The notes: generated from the sequence alone by a model not told the origin. DNA of 64,000 nt from Polyangiaceae bacterium (GCA_020633235.1 JACKEA010000001.1:558001-622000); one strand, 5' to 3'. Positions 1-8,610 are shown, counted from the stretch's first letter. Program-made: numbers and translations.

Positions 1-295
1 GGCAGATCTCGTACACGCAGGTGTTCGACGCGCAGCGGCCCTCGATGCAGCCGCCGTCGATCGTGCACTGCGGGTCTGCGTCGCAGGCGGGTCCGGAGTC
101 GACGATCTTGCCGCCGGTTCCGCCGCTGCCGCCGCTGCCTGCGGCCCCGCCGCTGCCGCTCGCGCCCCCCGTGGAGACGTCCGATCCGGCGTCCGAGCCC
201 GCGATCAGGCTTTCGTCCAGGTCCAGGCTGCAGGCCGCGAACACGAAGCCAATGCCCGCGCCGATACCGCCCAAGAGCAATGCGGTGCGTTTCAT
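1..295 (-). CDS. Gly/Ser-linker lipoprotein, N-terminal part only (runs off left edge)
   Basis: The visible 98 residues start with a lipoprotein signal peptide (MKRTALLLGG..., hydrophobic core, lipobox ending FAAC at about residue 22). A low-complexity Gly/Ser/Ala linker and then a Cys-rich segment with Asp-Pro-Gln-Cys and Gly-Gly-Cys patterns follow, typical of myxobacterial surface lipoproteins. The ATG overlaps the TGA of the upstream gene (TGATG), so it is probably translated from the kinase operon. The remainder lies outside the window and no function can be given. The body could be a Cys-rich repeat protein or carry an enzymatic domain. Confidence 0.8.
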   Translation of the reverse strand, partial: MKRTALLLGGIGAGIGFVFAACSLDLDESLIAGSDAGSDVSTGGASGSGGAAGSGGSGGTGGKIVDSGPACDADPQCTIDGGCIEGRCASNTCVYEIC

Positions 296-1245
296 CAGAA
301 CCGTCCTTTCGCCCACACCGCCTGCGGGCCGAGCTCGAGACTGACCTCGCTGCCGGGCGCCTTCTCTCCGCCCTTGGTGGCCTGCCAGATCAGGACGCCG
401 ACGCCCGCCGCGGTGAGCACGCCGCCCGTGATGAACATGATGTTCGTCTTGGATTCCAGGCCCTTGGCGTGGTCGTAGGTTTCGCGAGTGGGGGCTGCCT
501 TGTAGGTGTCTTCCGCGTCCTTTGCCGAGATGCCCAGCAGCGCACCTCCGCCCAACGCCGCGACACCAGCCCCGGTCGCGACCCAGCCGATGGTCTGCCA
601 CGGGCCGGCGCTCTTCGTTTCCACCTGCACGGGCTGTTTGCGCGGCTCCGAAAGTGGAACCTCTTTCTTTTTTTGTTGGCTCGGCGCGGGCTCGTCCGTG
701 GTCGCCTCGGAGTCGATCTCCGTCGTGGCGCCGGCAGAGAGCTCCACGGTCCGCTCCTCGGATACGCCACCTTCAGGCGTGATCGTGAGCGTGTGGGATC
801 CCGGTGTGCCGTGCAGGCGCGCTGGCAGCGTGACTTCGATGTGATCGTCGAGTCTCACCTGCGTCGATTCCGGTCCGGTCACGACCACCACGCCGAGGTC
901 CTTCTCCAGCGCGTCCAAGCGCTCGCGGGAGCGCTGCGCTTGGCTGTCGCTGAGCTTCGGCGTTGACAGGGAGCGCGCGTAGGCATCCGCGGCACGCCCC
1001 GGTTCGCCCGCGAGCTCCCAGGCCTGCGCCGCCGTGTACAACGCCACCGCGTGCGGATGCAGCTTGCTCGCCGCCTCGAAGCCCAGCGCGGCCTCCTTGT
1101 ATCGCTTGTCGCCCATGGCCTTCTTGGCCTCGCCGTAGAGCCGGCGTGCCTCGGCGACGTTGTCGTCGTCGGCTAGGGCGGGGGGCGAGGATAGCCAGCA
1201 TGCGGCGGCCAGCGCCGCTGCCCAGAAGGAAGCTCTTCGGATCAT
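295..1245 (-). CDS. exported TPR-type membrane protein downstream of a Ser/Thr kinase
   Basis: 316 residues. The N-terminus is a signal peptide (RRASFWAAALAAACWL...PALA). A TPR-like helical region of about 100 residues follows (EARRLYGEAKKAMGDKRYKEAA and AVALYTAAQAWELAGEPGRA), then a beta segment resembling a PEGA-type surface repeat (residues about 110-170), a Lys/Pro-rich linker and two C-terminal membrane segments. The ATG at 1245 was chosen over longer starts because a purine-rich GGGAG lies just upstream and the signal peptide begins there. It lies 43 bases after the kinase gene, on the same strand, and overlaps the next lipoprotein. Proteins with this order are common in myxobacteria next to kinases; their role is unknown, presumably envelope-associated. 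Confidence 0.85.
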   Translation of the reverse strand: MIRRASFWAAALAAACWLSSPPALADDDNVAEARRLYGEAKKAMGDKRYKEAALGFEAASKLHPHAVALYTAAQAWELAGEPGRAADAYARSLSTPKLSDSQAQRSRERLDALEKDLGVVVVTGPESTQVRLDDHIEVTLPARLHGTPGSHTLTITPEGGVSEERTVELSAGATTEIDSEATTDEPAPSQQKKKEVPLSEPRKQPVQVETKSAGPWQTIGWVATGAGVAALGGGALLGISAKDAEDTYKAAPTRETYDHAKGLESKTNIMFITGGVLTAAGVGVLIWQATKGGEKAPGSEVSLELGPQAVWAKGRF

Positions 1246-1288
1246 CTCCCTTTGATCTATACCGCCTCGGGGCGGCGACAGCCAAAGC

Positions 1289-3160
1289 TCAGAAGGGGTT
1301 ATCCGGGATGTCCGGCTTGGGCGGCTTCTTCGGCTTCGTCTCTTTGGGCGCCTCCACCTTGGTGGGCGCCTCACTGAGCTTGCCCGGGGGAGCTTCGGCG
1401 ACCTTGGCTTCGGTCTTGGGCTCCGGCTTGGGTTCGTCCGCCTTGGCCAACAGCACGTCGAGCTGGTCGGGGGTGAACTCGTCGAGCCGCAAGACCTCGT
1501 CGTGATAGCCCTCGGCGCTTGCCTTGAGCAGCTTCACCTCGCCGCTCTTGGGACGCGGTACCTCGAGGCCCGCCAGCGGCTTGCCATCCAGCAGGAAGGT
1601 AATGCCTGCCTTCGGCATCATCGTCACCAGCTTGATGACGGGGCTTTGGTTCTCGACGTTGGCGCCCGTGGCCGTGGGCGGCGGGGCTTCCGGCGACTTG
1701 GCGGTCGTCGTGGCCACGGTGGGGACGGTCGGCGCTGGCGCGGCTTCGGCGGCCTGGCCCCGGAGGTAGAAGGAGGCTCCCGTCGCCAACAGCGCGAACA
1801 CGCCCACGCCGATGCCAATGCCGATCAACGCACCGCGCGCGGTGGTGTCGGGTTGGGGCATCGGGGCCGGTGCGTACAGGCCGCTGGGAGCGCTGGGGTA
1901 GGACACGGCGCTCGGCTGGGAAACCTGCGACACGACGCTCGGTTGCGAGGTGACGCTGGGCTGCGAGACACCCGCGCTGCTGATCTGCGAGATGCCCGCG
2001 GCGCTGACCTGAGAGATGGAGCCCTCCGACTCCGGCGTCACGCTGCGGATGGCGCTGGCGCTCGGGTTGGAGATCTTGGAGCTGGAGCCTTCCCGTTGGG
2101 GCTCGAAGCTCTGCTGCGGCTCGGGGCTGGCGCCGGCGTCCCGCATGCGGTCTCGCAGGACCACGTTGCGTTTGTCCACCAGGGCGCCCAGGCGGTCCCG
2201 CAGGGTCTGGGCGACCTGGGTTTCCGTCACGATGGGGCCGGAGCGCGCCAGCCATTCCTCGATGGCCACCCGCATGCGATCCGCGCTCGGATAGCGCTGC
2301 ATCGGATCCTTGGCCATGGCTCGGAGCACGATGGCTTCCAGGTCCCGGGGATAGCCGGGCACCAAGTCGCTCGGCTTCTCGAACTCGCAGTCGAGCACGG
2401 CCTTGAGCACGGCGACCTGACCCTCGCCGGTGAACGGCCGAACGCCCGTCGTGATCTCGTACAGGCAAATGCCCAGCGCGAAGATGTCGCTGCGCCGGTC
2501 GATGCGACCACCGGACGCTTGCTCCGGCGACATGTAGGCGGTCTTGCCCTTGATCTGACCCGCCATGGTCGCTTCTTGCGAGCCACCCAGGGCCTTGGCC
2601 ACGCCGAAGTCCGTTACCTTCACGTTGCCGTTGACGCTGACCAGGATGTTCTGCGGGGAGACGTCGCGGTGCACGACGTTTCGGCGTTCGCCGAATTCGT
2701 CCGTCAGCTCGTGCGCGGCGTGCAGGCCCGCGGCGGCGTCGGCGATGATACGGGCAGCGACGCGGGGATTGAGCCGCTCCGGCGTGGGCTTCTGACCGTC
2801 GCTGCGTGGTGGCTTGAGCAGGCGCGCGACGCTCTCGCCGTTCACCCACTCCATCGCGAGGTAGAGCACGCCGCTCTCTTCACCCAGGTCGAAGATCTCG
2901 CAGACGTTGGGGTGATGGATGCAGGCCGCGAGCCGCGCCTCGTCCAGGAACATCGCTTCGAACGAGTCGTCACTGGCCAGGGCCGGCAAGATGGTCTTGA
3001 TGGCCACTACTTTGCTGAAGCCGCGCTGACCGTGCTGCTTGGCCGCCCACACGCGTGCCATGCCGCCTTCAGCGACGCCCATCAACACTTCGTAACGACC
3101 GAGTCGTGCACCCGGGCGGATGTCTGCCGGGTCCGAAAGGCTGGCGTGAAGTGCGGTCAT
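1289..3160 (-). CDS. transmembrane Ser/Thr protein kinase
   Basis: 623 residues. A Pkn2/PASTA-less Hanks-type kinase domain spans about residues 22-305: glycine-rich loop region (VAEGGMARVW), VAIK lysine, HRDVSPQN catalytic loop with HRD, and VTDFG for metal binding. A Ser/Gln/Pro-rich linker with repeated SQPSV/SQVS motifs follows (about 370-425), then one membrane helix (about 437-462) and an extracytoplasmic tail with a PEGA-like beta segment and a Lys/Pro/Glu-rich end. It should autophosphorylate and phosphorylate cytoplasmic partners in response to an envelope signal; substrates are unknown. It heads an operon with the TPR membrane protein and a lipoprotein, which may be sensory partners. 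Confidence 0.93.
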   Translation of the reverse strand: MTALHASLSDPADIRPGARLGRYEVLMGVAEGGMARVWAAKQHGQRGFSKVVAIKTILPALASDDSFEAMFLDEARLAACIHHPNVCEIFDLGEESGVLYLAMEWVNGESVARLLKPPRSDGQKPTPERLNPRVAARIIADAAAGLHAAHELTDEFGERRNVVHRDVSPQNILVSVNGNVKVTDFGVAKALGGSQEATMAGQIKGKTAYMSPEQASGGRIDRRSDIFALGICLYEITTGVRPFTGEGQVAVLKAVLDCEFEKPSDLVPGYPRDLEAIVLRAMAKDPMQRYPSADRMRVAIEEWLARSGPIVTETQVAQTLRDRLGALVDKRNVVLRDRMRDAGASPEPQQSFEPQREGSSSKISNPSASAIRSVTPESEGSISQVSAAGISQISSAGVSQPSVTSQPSVVSQVSQPSAVSYPSAPSGLYAPAPMPQPDTTARGALIGIGIGVGVFALLATGASFYLRGQAAEAAPAPTVPTVATTTAKSPEAPPPTATGANVENQSPVIKLVTMMPKAGITFLLDGKPLAGLEVPRPKSGEVKLLKASAEGYHDEVLRLDEFTPDQLDVLLAKADEPKPEPKTEAKVAEAPPGKLSEAPTKVEAPKETKPKKPPKPDIPDNPF

Positions 3161-3180
3161 GAAGCCCCGTGAGTCCCCTC

Positions 3181-3205
3181 AGTATACCCATACCGGCGCC
3201 CGGTA
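3181..3205 (-). promoter_or_regulatory. candidate promoter and palindromic operator of the kinase operon
   Basis: On the minus strand a TATACT hexamer (3181-3186) lies about 20 bases upstream of the kinase ATG. Directly upstream of it is the inverted repeat TACCGG-CGC-CCGGTA (3191-3205), in the spacer of the presumed promoter. No good -35 hexamer is visible. The placement suggests a repressor or activator site. This is inference from position only. Confidence 0.35.
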
Positions 3206-3270
3206 CTCGAATGCCGAAACGTCATGCGACAGCCGCCCACATGAGTTTCAGCAGGAGCGGTTTCGGGGGA

Positions 3271-3504
3271 TCAGAGCTTTGGCGACACTGCGGGTCCGGC
3301 GGCCATCACCACGCGATTTCCATAGGCTGGAGGGGGTGCGATGAGCTTCGGGGCTTGTTCCGAGCCTCGATCCGGTGCTGCCCGGGTGCTGGGCTGCACC
3401 GCCCGAGGCGGCGGTTGGGCAGGCTCCACGACATTCTGATGACTGCATGCAGATGCCGAGAGGACCAGCAGAGCCGCTGCCAGTAGTGTAAAAAAACGGC
3501 TCAT
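3271..3504 (-). CDS. small proline-rich lipoprotein
   Basis: 77 residues: a signal peptide (MSRFFTLLAAALLVLSASAC) with lipobox SASAC, then a mature part of about 57 residues rich in Pro, Ala and Gln with no recognisable fold. The ATG at 3504 is preceded by GAGG at good spacing; the longer reading from 3561 would bury the signal peptide. It lies upstream of, and on the same strand as, the kinase gene with a 110-base gap, so it may be a separate unit. No family recognised; probably a surface or periplasmic lipopeptide. Confidence 0.6.
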   Translation of the reverse strand: MSRFFTLLAAALLVLSASACSHQNVVEPAQPPPRAVQPSTRAAPDRGSEQAPKLIAPPPAYGNRVVMAAGPAVSPKL

Positions 3505-3575
3505 ATCCTCAATATAACACCGGATCCACGAGATGCACGGGCCCCCCTCCCAAGCGGCCACGTCGATGATCTAGG

Positions 3576-4163
3576 GTGAGCGCGGTGGATCGCGGCACCC
3601 AGGTGTTTTGGGCACTCATCATCGCGCTCTTGGGCGCATCGACGTACTTCGGTTTCGGAGTGCAGGAGCAGATGCGCTCCATGCAAACGCCGGAGGCGTC
3701 CTTGGAGACGGGGGCTCTGGTTCACTTGGATCGTGTGATCGACGGGGACACGGTCGTGGTGAAGACGAACGCTGGCGACAGCGTCGTGGTTCGTATTCTG
3801 GGTATCAAGTCATTCGAGAGCTCACCGCCGAAGGCAGCGAGCGCACGGTTCGGCGCGCAAGCCGTCGACGCTCTGCGTCAGTTGGGCGGGAGCGGTCCGA
3901 TCCGGGTGTTGCTCGCATCTCCTGCGAAGGACCGCCACGGTCGCACGCTGGCGACGCTGGTCGTGGGCGGTGAGGACTTGGGTCTCTCGCTGGTGAAGCG
4001 GGGCTTGTCGTTGGTGTACACGCCCTACCCGTTTCCCGCGATGTCGCTGTACCTCGAAGCCCAAGCGGCTGCGCGGTCCGACAAGCGCGGGCTGTGGGGT
4101 GACGCCGGCGTGGCCGAGCGCGCCGAAGCACTCTCCCGGGAGTGGCAAGGGCAAGCGGAATGA
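3576..4163 (+). CDS. membrane-anchored staphylococcal-nuclease-fold (SNase) protein
   Basis: 195 residues from a GTG start. An N-terminal membrane helix (residues about 10-29) is followed by an SNase-like OB fold (about 48-170). Visible equivalents of the nuclease active site are Asp56 and Asp58 in VIDGDTV, Arg73, Glu81 and the Arg of DRHGRT. The position matching the Ca2+ ligand Asp40 of staphylococcal nuclease is Lys78 (RILGIKSFE in place of the usual RL...DTPE), so catalysis may be altered or lost. The helix should place the domain outside the inner membrane. Its TGA overlaps the ATG of the K+ channel gene, so the two are translationally coupled. Confidence 0.85.
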   Translation: MSAVDRGTQVFWALIIALLGASTYFGFGVQEQMRSMQTPEASLETGALVHLDRVIDGDTVVVKTNAGDSVVVRILGIKSFESSPPKAASARFGAQAVDALRQLGGSGPIRVLLASPAKDRHGRTLATLVVGGEDLGLSLVKRGLSLVYTPYPFPAMSLYLEAQAAARSDKRGLWGDAGVAERAEALSREWQGQAE

Positions 4164-5206
4164 TGGCGGTCCTTTTCCGTTTCCTCGCCCGGCGCGTGAT
4201 CAAGAATCCCGCGGCCGCCATACGCGTGGTGGTCGCCCTGGTGGCGGTGCTCGCCTACGGCACCACTGGGTTCTTGTACTTCGAGCTGTCGCAGAACCCG
4301 GATCTCTCCTGGGCCGATGGCGTTTGGTACGCGGTGGTGACGGTCACCACCGTGGGCTACGGCGACTACTTTCCAACCACGTTCGGGGGGCGCTTCTTGG
4401 TGGCCGTTCCCCTCATGCTCTTCGGCATCGGGCTGCTCGGCTACGTGCTGAGCATCGCGGCCAGCCTGCTGGTCGAAGCCAAGACCAAGGAGTTGCACGG
4501 CATGAGCGCGCACAAGCTTTCCGGACATCTGGTCGTCATGAACTTCCCGAGCCTCGGCAAGGTGGAACGTCTGCTGGACGAGCTGGTGGAGGACTCGAGC
4601 TTCGGCCAGCGGGACGTGGTCCTCATCGACGAGGACCTGGGGGAGCTCCCGCCGGAGCTGGTGCGGCGCAACGTGCTGTTCGTGCGCGGCAACCCCACCC
4701 GAGACGAGACACTGACTCGAGCCAGCCTCGACGACGCGGCCTACGCCGTCGTGCTGGGCAAGAAGCCGGGCGACCCGCACTCCGACGACTTGAACGTGGC
4801 CATCACCCTGGCCATCGAAGCGCGCTCCGAGAGCGTGTACTCCGTCGTGGAGTGCAGTGACCCGGGTACTCAGGAGCTGCTGCGAAAGGCCGGTTGCGAT
4901 CGGATCGTGTGCACATCGCGTTTCGAGTCCCACTTCCTGAGCCACGAGCTGCTCAATCCCGGAGTCCAGGACGTCCTGGAAGAGCTCACGACGAACCTCA
5001 AGGGACAGCAGATCTACATCACCCGCTACGAATCCAAGAAGAAGGCACGCTTCGCCGATGTGTCCAAGACGTGTCACGATCGAGGCCACATGCTGATAGG
5101 CGTCCGTCGCGGCGAGCAGTCCCATTTGAATCCGGAGCCGGATCTCGCCATCGAGGCAGGAGACGCCGTCATCACCATAGGCGCCAAGCGCCTGGGTGCT
5201 CTGTGA
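4160..5206 (+). CDS. two-TM potassium channel with RCK (TrkA-N) domain
   Basis: 348 residues. TM1 (about 21-43), a pore loop with the K+ selectivity filter TVGYGD (64-69), TM2 (about 78-102), then a cytoplasmic RCK/TrkA-N Rossmann domain (from about 112, LVVMNFPSLGKVERLL) and a C-terminal TrkA-C-like beta domain (about 265-348). This is the MthK/Kch-type layout of a ligand-gated K+ channel. I chose the ATG at 4160, which overlaps the upstream stop (ATGA), over a GTG at 4142. A second ATG follows at once. Between the SNase protein and SppA it forms a small envelope-stress-like cluster, but that role is inference. Confidence 0.93.
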   Translation: MMAVLFRFLARRVIKNPAAAIRVVVALVAVLAYGTTGFLYFELSQNPDLSWADGVWYAVVTVTTVGYGDYFPTTFGGRFLVAVPLMLFGIGLLGYVLSIAASLLVEAKTKELHGMSAHKLSGHLVVMNFPSLGKVERLLDELVEDSSFGQRDVVLIDEDLGELPPELVRRNVLFVRGNPTRDETLTRASLDDAAYAVVLGKKPGDPHSDDLNVAITLAIEARSESVYSVVECSDPGTQELLRKAGCDRIVCTSRFESHFLSHELLNPGVQDVLEELTTNLKGQQIYITRYESKKKARFADVSKTCHDRGHMLIGVRRGEQSHLNPEPDLAIEAGDAVITIGAKRLGAL

Positions 5207-5216
5207 GCTGACCTCC

Positions 5217-6878
5217 GTGCTGCGCCTCTTCTGGGTCCTGGTTGCGAATGCCACGCTGCTGCTGATCCACCCCTGGCGCTGGTGGCGGAGCCGCCACGCC
5301 GCGCCAAAGGGAGCGTGGCTGCAGCTGACCATCGACGGCGCCGTGGTGGAGATCGGCCGCAAAGCGCGGCTGTTCGAGCGCCGCTCGCCACCGCTGTCGT
5401 TGGTGTCCCTCCGCAACCACTTGGAGCTCGCCTTGGGCGACGCCCGGGTTGCCGGGTTGGTGGTCGTGATCGAGAGCCTCAGCGCGGGCAGCGCGACGGC
5501 AGCGTCACTGAGGGACGCCCTCGGCCGGTTTCGTGCGGGCGGCAAACCCCTGGCCGTGCATCTGCCCTATGGCGGCGGCAGCAAGGAGCTGTGGGTCGCG
5601 AGCGTCGCCGAGCGCATCTACGTAGGGCCCGACGCCTTGGTCGAGCCACTGGGCTTCGCGGCGGGCATGCCCTACTTCAAGGACGCCCTCGACCAGGTCG
5701 GCGTACGGCCGGAGGTGATGGCGCGCGGTCGCTACAAGACGGCCGGCGAGCCCTTCGCGGCAAGTCAGATGAGCGAAGCGCAGCGCGAGCAGCTGGGTGC
5801 GTACCTGGACACCCTGTTCGATGCGTTGGTCGACGGCCTCGCCAGCGGGCGAGGCATGGACCGCCCGCGCGTGGAGGCGTTCGTCGACGGCGGTCCCTGG
5901 TGTGCGGCGGACGCGGTGGAGCACGGCGTTTGCGACCGGGTCGTGTATCCCGACGAGCTCTCCGACGTGCTGGGAGAGGGGGTCGAGCTACTGTCCCTGG
6001 GGGACTACGTTCGCCGTCGCCGTGTGCGCTTCGTGCCGTTGCTCCGCGCGCCCACGCTGGCCGTGGTGGCGGTCCAAGGGCCGATCGTCAGCAAGGCGGG
6101 GCCGGCCCTGGCACCGATGGCGGTGGAGGAAGAGCTGGTCGCCGCCCTGCGGCACGTGTGGGACGACCGCCGGGCTGTGGGCGCGCTGGTCGTGATCAAC
6201 TCCCAGGGCGGAGGTGCCATCGCTTCGGACCGCATTCGGCGGGCGGTGGAGCGCCTGGCGCAGAAGAAGCCAGTGGTCGCCTACATGGCGAACGTCGCGG
6301 CCAGCGGAGGCTACATGATTGCCGTGGGGGCTCCCCACATCGTGGCTCAGCCGACCACCCTCACCGGATCCATCGGCGTCATCGCCGCGCGGTTCGGGGC
6401 GGAGGAGCTGCTCGACAAGCTCGGGATCCGCGTGCAGGTCGTCAAGCGCGGGGAGCGCGCGGACATCGGCTCGCCGGCGCGGGCCCTCACGGAGGGCGAG
6501 CGCGCGCAGCTCGACCGCCATCTGGACGAAACCTATCGCGCGTTCCTCGAGGCCGTGGCGAAGGGACGCCATCGAGGCGTGGACGCCATCGAGCCATTGG
6601 CGGGCGGTCGCGTGTGGAGCGGCCGTGACGCTCACGCCAACGGCCTGGTGGACGCCCTCGGCGGATTCGACACGGCCGAGGCGGAGCTCCGAGCTCGCGT
6701 CGGAGCTCGCGCCGCGCGGGCACAGGTGCGCTTGGTCACGGCGCGCCGCTTGCGGCTGCCGTCGCTGCTGGGGCGTTTGCCGTCGGCAATGTCGCCCGCG
6801 GTGGAGCTCGCGCAGCTCTCCGCGTCCACGCGCGACCGCGCTTGGGCGTGGTGCGAGGTGCGCGAGCTCGATGGCTGA
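5217..6878 (+). CDS. sppA: signal peptide peptidase SppA (double-domain type)
   Basis: About 553 residues, close to the 67-kDa E. coli type. An N-terminal hydrophobic anchor (LRLFWVLVANATLLLI) is followed by two tandem ClpP-like S49 domains. The general-base Lys is in the N-terminal domain (RYKTAGEPF, about residue 174) and the nucleophile Ser in the C-terminal domain (AASGGYM, about 362), as in E. coli SppA where the dyad bridges both halves. It should digest cleaved signal peptides in the inner membrane. The GTG at 5217 follows the channel stop by 10 bases; an in-frame GTG at 5196 overlaps that gene and is the alternative. It ends 2 bases before the convergent lipoprotein gene. Confidence 0.92.
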   Translation: MLRLFWVLVANATLLLIHPWRWWRSRHAAPKGAWLQLTIDGAVVEIGRKARLFERRSPPLSLVSLRNHLELALGDARVAGLVVVIESLSAGSATAASLRDALGRFRAGGKPLAVHLPYGGGSKELWVASVAERIYVGPDALVEPLGFAAGMPYFKDALDQVGVRPEVMARGRYKTAGEPFAASQMSEAQREQLGAYLDTLFDALVDGLASGRGMDRPRVEAFVDGGPWCAADAVEHGVCDRVVYPDELSDVLGEGVELLSLGDYVRRRRVRFVPLLRAPTLAVVAVQGPIVSKAGPALAPMAVEEELVAALRHVWDDRRAVGALVVINSQGGGAIASDRIRRAVERLAQKKPVVAYMANVAASGGYMIAVGAPHIVAQPTTLTGSIGVIAARFGAEELLDKLGIRVQVVKRGERADIGSPARALTEGERAQLDRHLDETYRAFLEAVAKGRHRGVDAIEPLAGGRVWSGRDAHANGLVDALGGFDTAEAELRARVGARAARAQVRLVTARRLRLPSLLGRLPSAMSPAVELAQLSASTRDRAWAWCEVRELDG

Positions 6879-6880
6879 GC

Positions 6881-8176
6881 TCAGCGCACCAAGGCGGTGC
6901 CCGCGGCGCTTCCGAGGCTGGACGTCCAGCTCACCACGGGGGTGGCCGTCTCGGTCGTGAGGTCGTAGCGCACCGCGGTGGGCGTCGTGCCTCCGTCGTC
7001 GGTAGTGAAGCCGACGCCCCACAAGCTGCCCTGCTGGTCGGCCACCGGCGTATTCGGCACGTCGGACAGGTCCGTCCCCAGGCTGGTGGAGCCGATGCTC
7101 CAGCGCGACCAATGCTCGGCGTAGGTCGCGTCGAAGCGGTCGATCAGGGCGTCGCTGCCGCCCAGATGCAGGAGACGGCTCAAGAAATCGGGATCGCTCG
7201 GGGACAGCGCCACCGCGGTCGCGCCCGTCGAGGGCGTCACTTCCTCGATGCCGAACCCCGTCCGCTGGCTGCCCCCGTCCGCTGCGGCGAAGCAGCCCGC
7301 GGAAAGCACGAGGAGTTTGTCGCCGTCGAGCACCATGTCGACGGGATTCACGAGAGACAGCTCGATGCCTTCCCCGGAGGCGCTGCCGTTCAGGTCGGCG
7401 AGCTGATCGGTGGTGGTGTCGATGGCGAGAAGCAGTGCCTTCTCCGTCGGACAGGCGAGCTCGTAGGCAGGCGCAGCGATCGTCGTGCGATCGACGCGTT
7501 CCAGAACGAAGTACACGCGTTGGGTCGCGCTGTCGTAGACGGCGGCGGTGGCGTCCACCGCGCCGTCCCCGTCGCCCGAGCCGAGGTACGACGCGAGGTC
7601 GATGTTCGATGCCACCGCCGCCGTCCCGAGGTCCAGCACGGCGACGCGATTGGCGTCGTACAGCGTGACGTAGGCCTTGCTCGCGCTGACGGCCGCCAAG
7701 CTCGACGGATTCGTCGGGCTCGTGCCGGCAAGGCCTACGGCCGTCCGGCCCACATCGATGGTGTCGGCAATGGCGCCGTTGGCGCCCAGGGTCAGCACCT
7801 GGGAGAGCGTGCGCGCCAGCACGAAGCCGGTGCCCGCTCCGGCGGCAGGCACTGCGTCGCCGTCCGCCACCATGGCGCTGCCGAGCACGGTGTGGGTCGC
7901 CAGATCGATGCTCGTGACCTCGGTGTTGGAGGTGAAGTCCGTCAGCGCGGCGAGCAGCACGCCAGGAGCCATCCCGGCGTCGGAGCCGGCGCTTCCGCCG
8001 CTCCCCGCAGCGCCTCCCGCGACCCCGCCGCTCCCCGCCTGGCCGCCATCCATCCCGCCGCTGCCACCGCCGCCGCTGCCGCCGGTCGATTGACTGACGT
8101 CCACCACCTTTTCGTCACTGCACGCTGCCGTCACCGCCAACGCCAGTGCGCATGCGATCGTCCACTCTGCTTTCAT
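6881..8176 (-). CDS. beta-propeller lipoprotein under cobalamin-riboswitch control (BtuG-like candidate)
   Basis: 431 residues. Lipoprotein signal peptide (CALALAVTAAC), a Gly/Ser/Ala linker to about residue 70, then repeated four-stranded beta blades with YncE/NHL-like features such as NPSSLAAVSASKAYVTLYD and RVAVLDLG. The family predicts a surface propeller of about seven blades. The ATG at 8176 has GGAG about 12 bases upstream. The gene is alone behind a cobalamin riboswitch, so it should be expressed when B12 is scarce. In Bacteroides, BtuG is a surface beta-propeller lipoprotein that captures B12 for BtuB and is also riboswitch-controlled. A similar role is my inference; no BtuB or other transporter is nearby, and an unrelated propeller recruited to the regulon is possible. 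Confidence 0.85.
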   Translation of the reverse strand: MKAEWTIACALALAVTAACSDEKVVDVSQSTGGSGGGGSGGMDGGQAGSGGVAGGAAGSGGSAGSDAGMAPGVLLAALTDFTSNTEVTSIDLATHTVLGSAMVADGDAVPAAGAGTGFVLARTLSQVLTLGANGAIADTIDVGRTAVGLAGTSPTNPSSLAAVSASKAYVTLYDANRVAVLDLGTAAVASNIDLASYLGSGDGDGAVDATAAVYDSATQRVYFVLERVDRTTIAAPAYELACPTEKALLLAIDTTTDQLADLNGSASGEGIELSLVNPVDMVLDGDKLLVLSAGCFAAADGGSQRTGFGIEEVTPSTGATAVALSPSDPDFLSRLLHLGGSDALIDRFDATYAEHWSRWSIGSTSLGTDLSDVPNTPVADQQGSLWGVGFTTDDGGTTPTAVRYDLTTETATPVVSWTSSLGSAAGTALVR

Positions 8177-8193
8177 TTTTCGGCTCCCGCTTG

Positions 8194-8211
8194 CCCTGCG
8201 TCCCCGCAGGG
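8194..8211 (-). promoter_or_regulatory. leader hairpin between riboswitch and start codon
   Basis: Perfect inverted repeat CCCTGCG-GGGA-CGCAGGG, 7 bp with a 4-base loop, about 18 bases upstream of the lipoprotein start codon. It lacks a U-run, so it is more likely part of a translational expression platform than an intrinsic terminator. Its pairing with the aptamer has not been tested. Confidence 0.4.
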
Positions 8212-8314
8212 TGGGTGGCTTCGTGGGGCGGGAGCGCGTCGGGCGACCGCTCCGAGACCCCGCGGAGCATGTTCAGGGGCTCGCTCCTCCACCAGCGGAG
8301 GCGCGAGAGCGCCG

Positions 8315-8470
8315 AAGTCAGGTCTCCTGGCTCCCGGATCGTCCTTCGGTGCGCCCTTCCCAGGCATTTGCCCAGTGGTTTGCGCACTGTCGTCCCCGGT
8401 TACAGTGGCGGGGGCCGCGCCGGCATCTCACCGGCTTCCCTTGGCTGTGGCGCACCGCCGAGCCTGCGCC
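8315..8470 (-). promoter_or_regulatory. cobalamin (adenosylcobalamin-type) riboswitch aptamer
   Basis: Read on the minus strand, the conserved elements appear in canonical order: GGTGC (8452-8456), AGGGAAGCCGGTGAGA, CCGGCGCGG, the CCCCGCCACTGTA block (GCCACTG at 8403-8409), CCACTGGGCAAATG, CCTGGGAAGGGCGC, and the B12 box GAGCCAGGAGACCTGAC (about 8318-8334). It lies 140 bases upstream of the lipoprotein at 8176 on the same strand. Cobalamin binding normally shuts down the downstream gene. The match is strong enough to call without a covariance search. Confidence 0.96.
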
Positions 8471-8610
8471 CGGACGGCGCTGCCTGATACCACGGCCTCG
8501 GGGCCCGGATCCATGCCGGCCCGGGGGGCGGTCATCTGGGTGCGACGCCGATTGCAGGATGGCCGCAAATCGACGACGCTAGCCCAGCGAATCCGCCCGC
8601 CTGACCCGAG
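8471..8610. other. divergent promoter region between riboswitch and kinase gene
   Basis: This stretch must hold the promoter for the riboswitch transcript (minus) and probably that of the kinase-FHA gene (plus). I see no convincing -35/-10 pair or sigma-54 motif in it. It is GC-rich and carries no credible gene; open frames through it are extensions or shadows of flanking genes. Confidence 0.4.
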
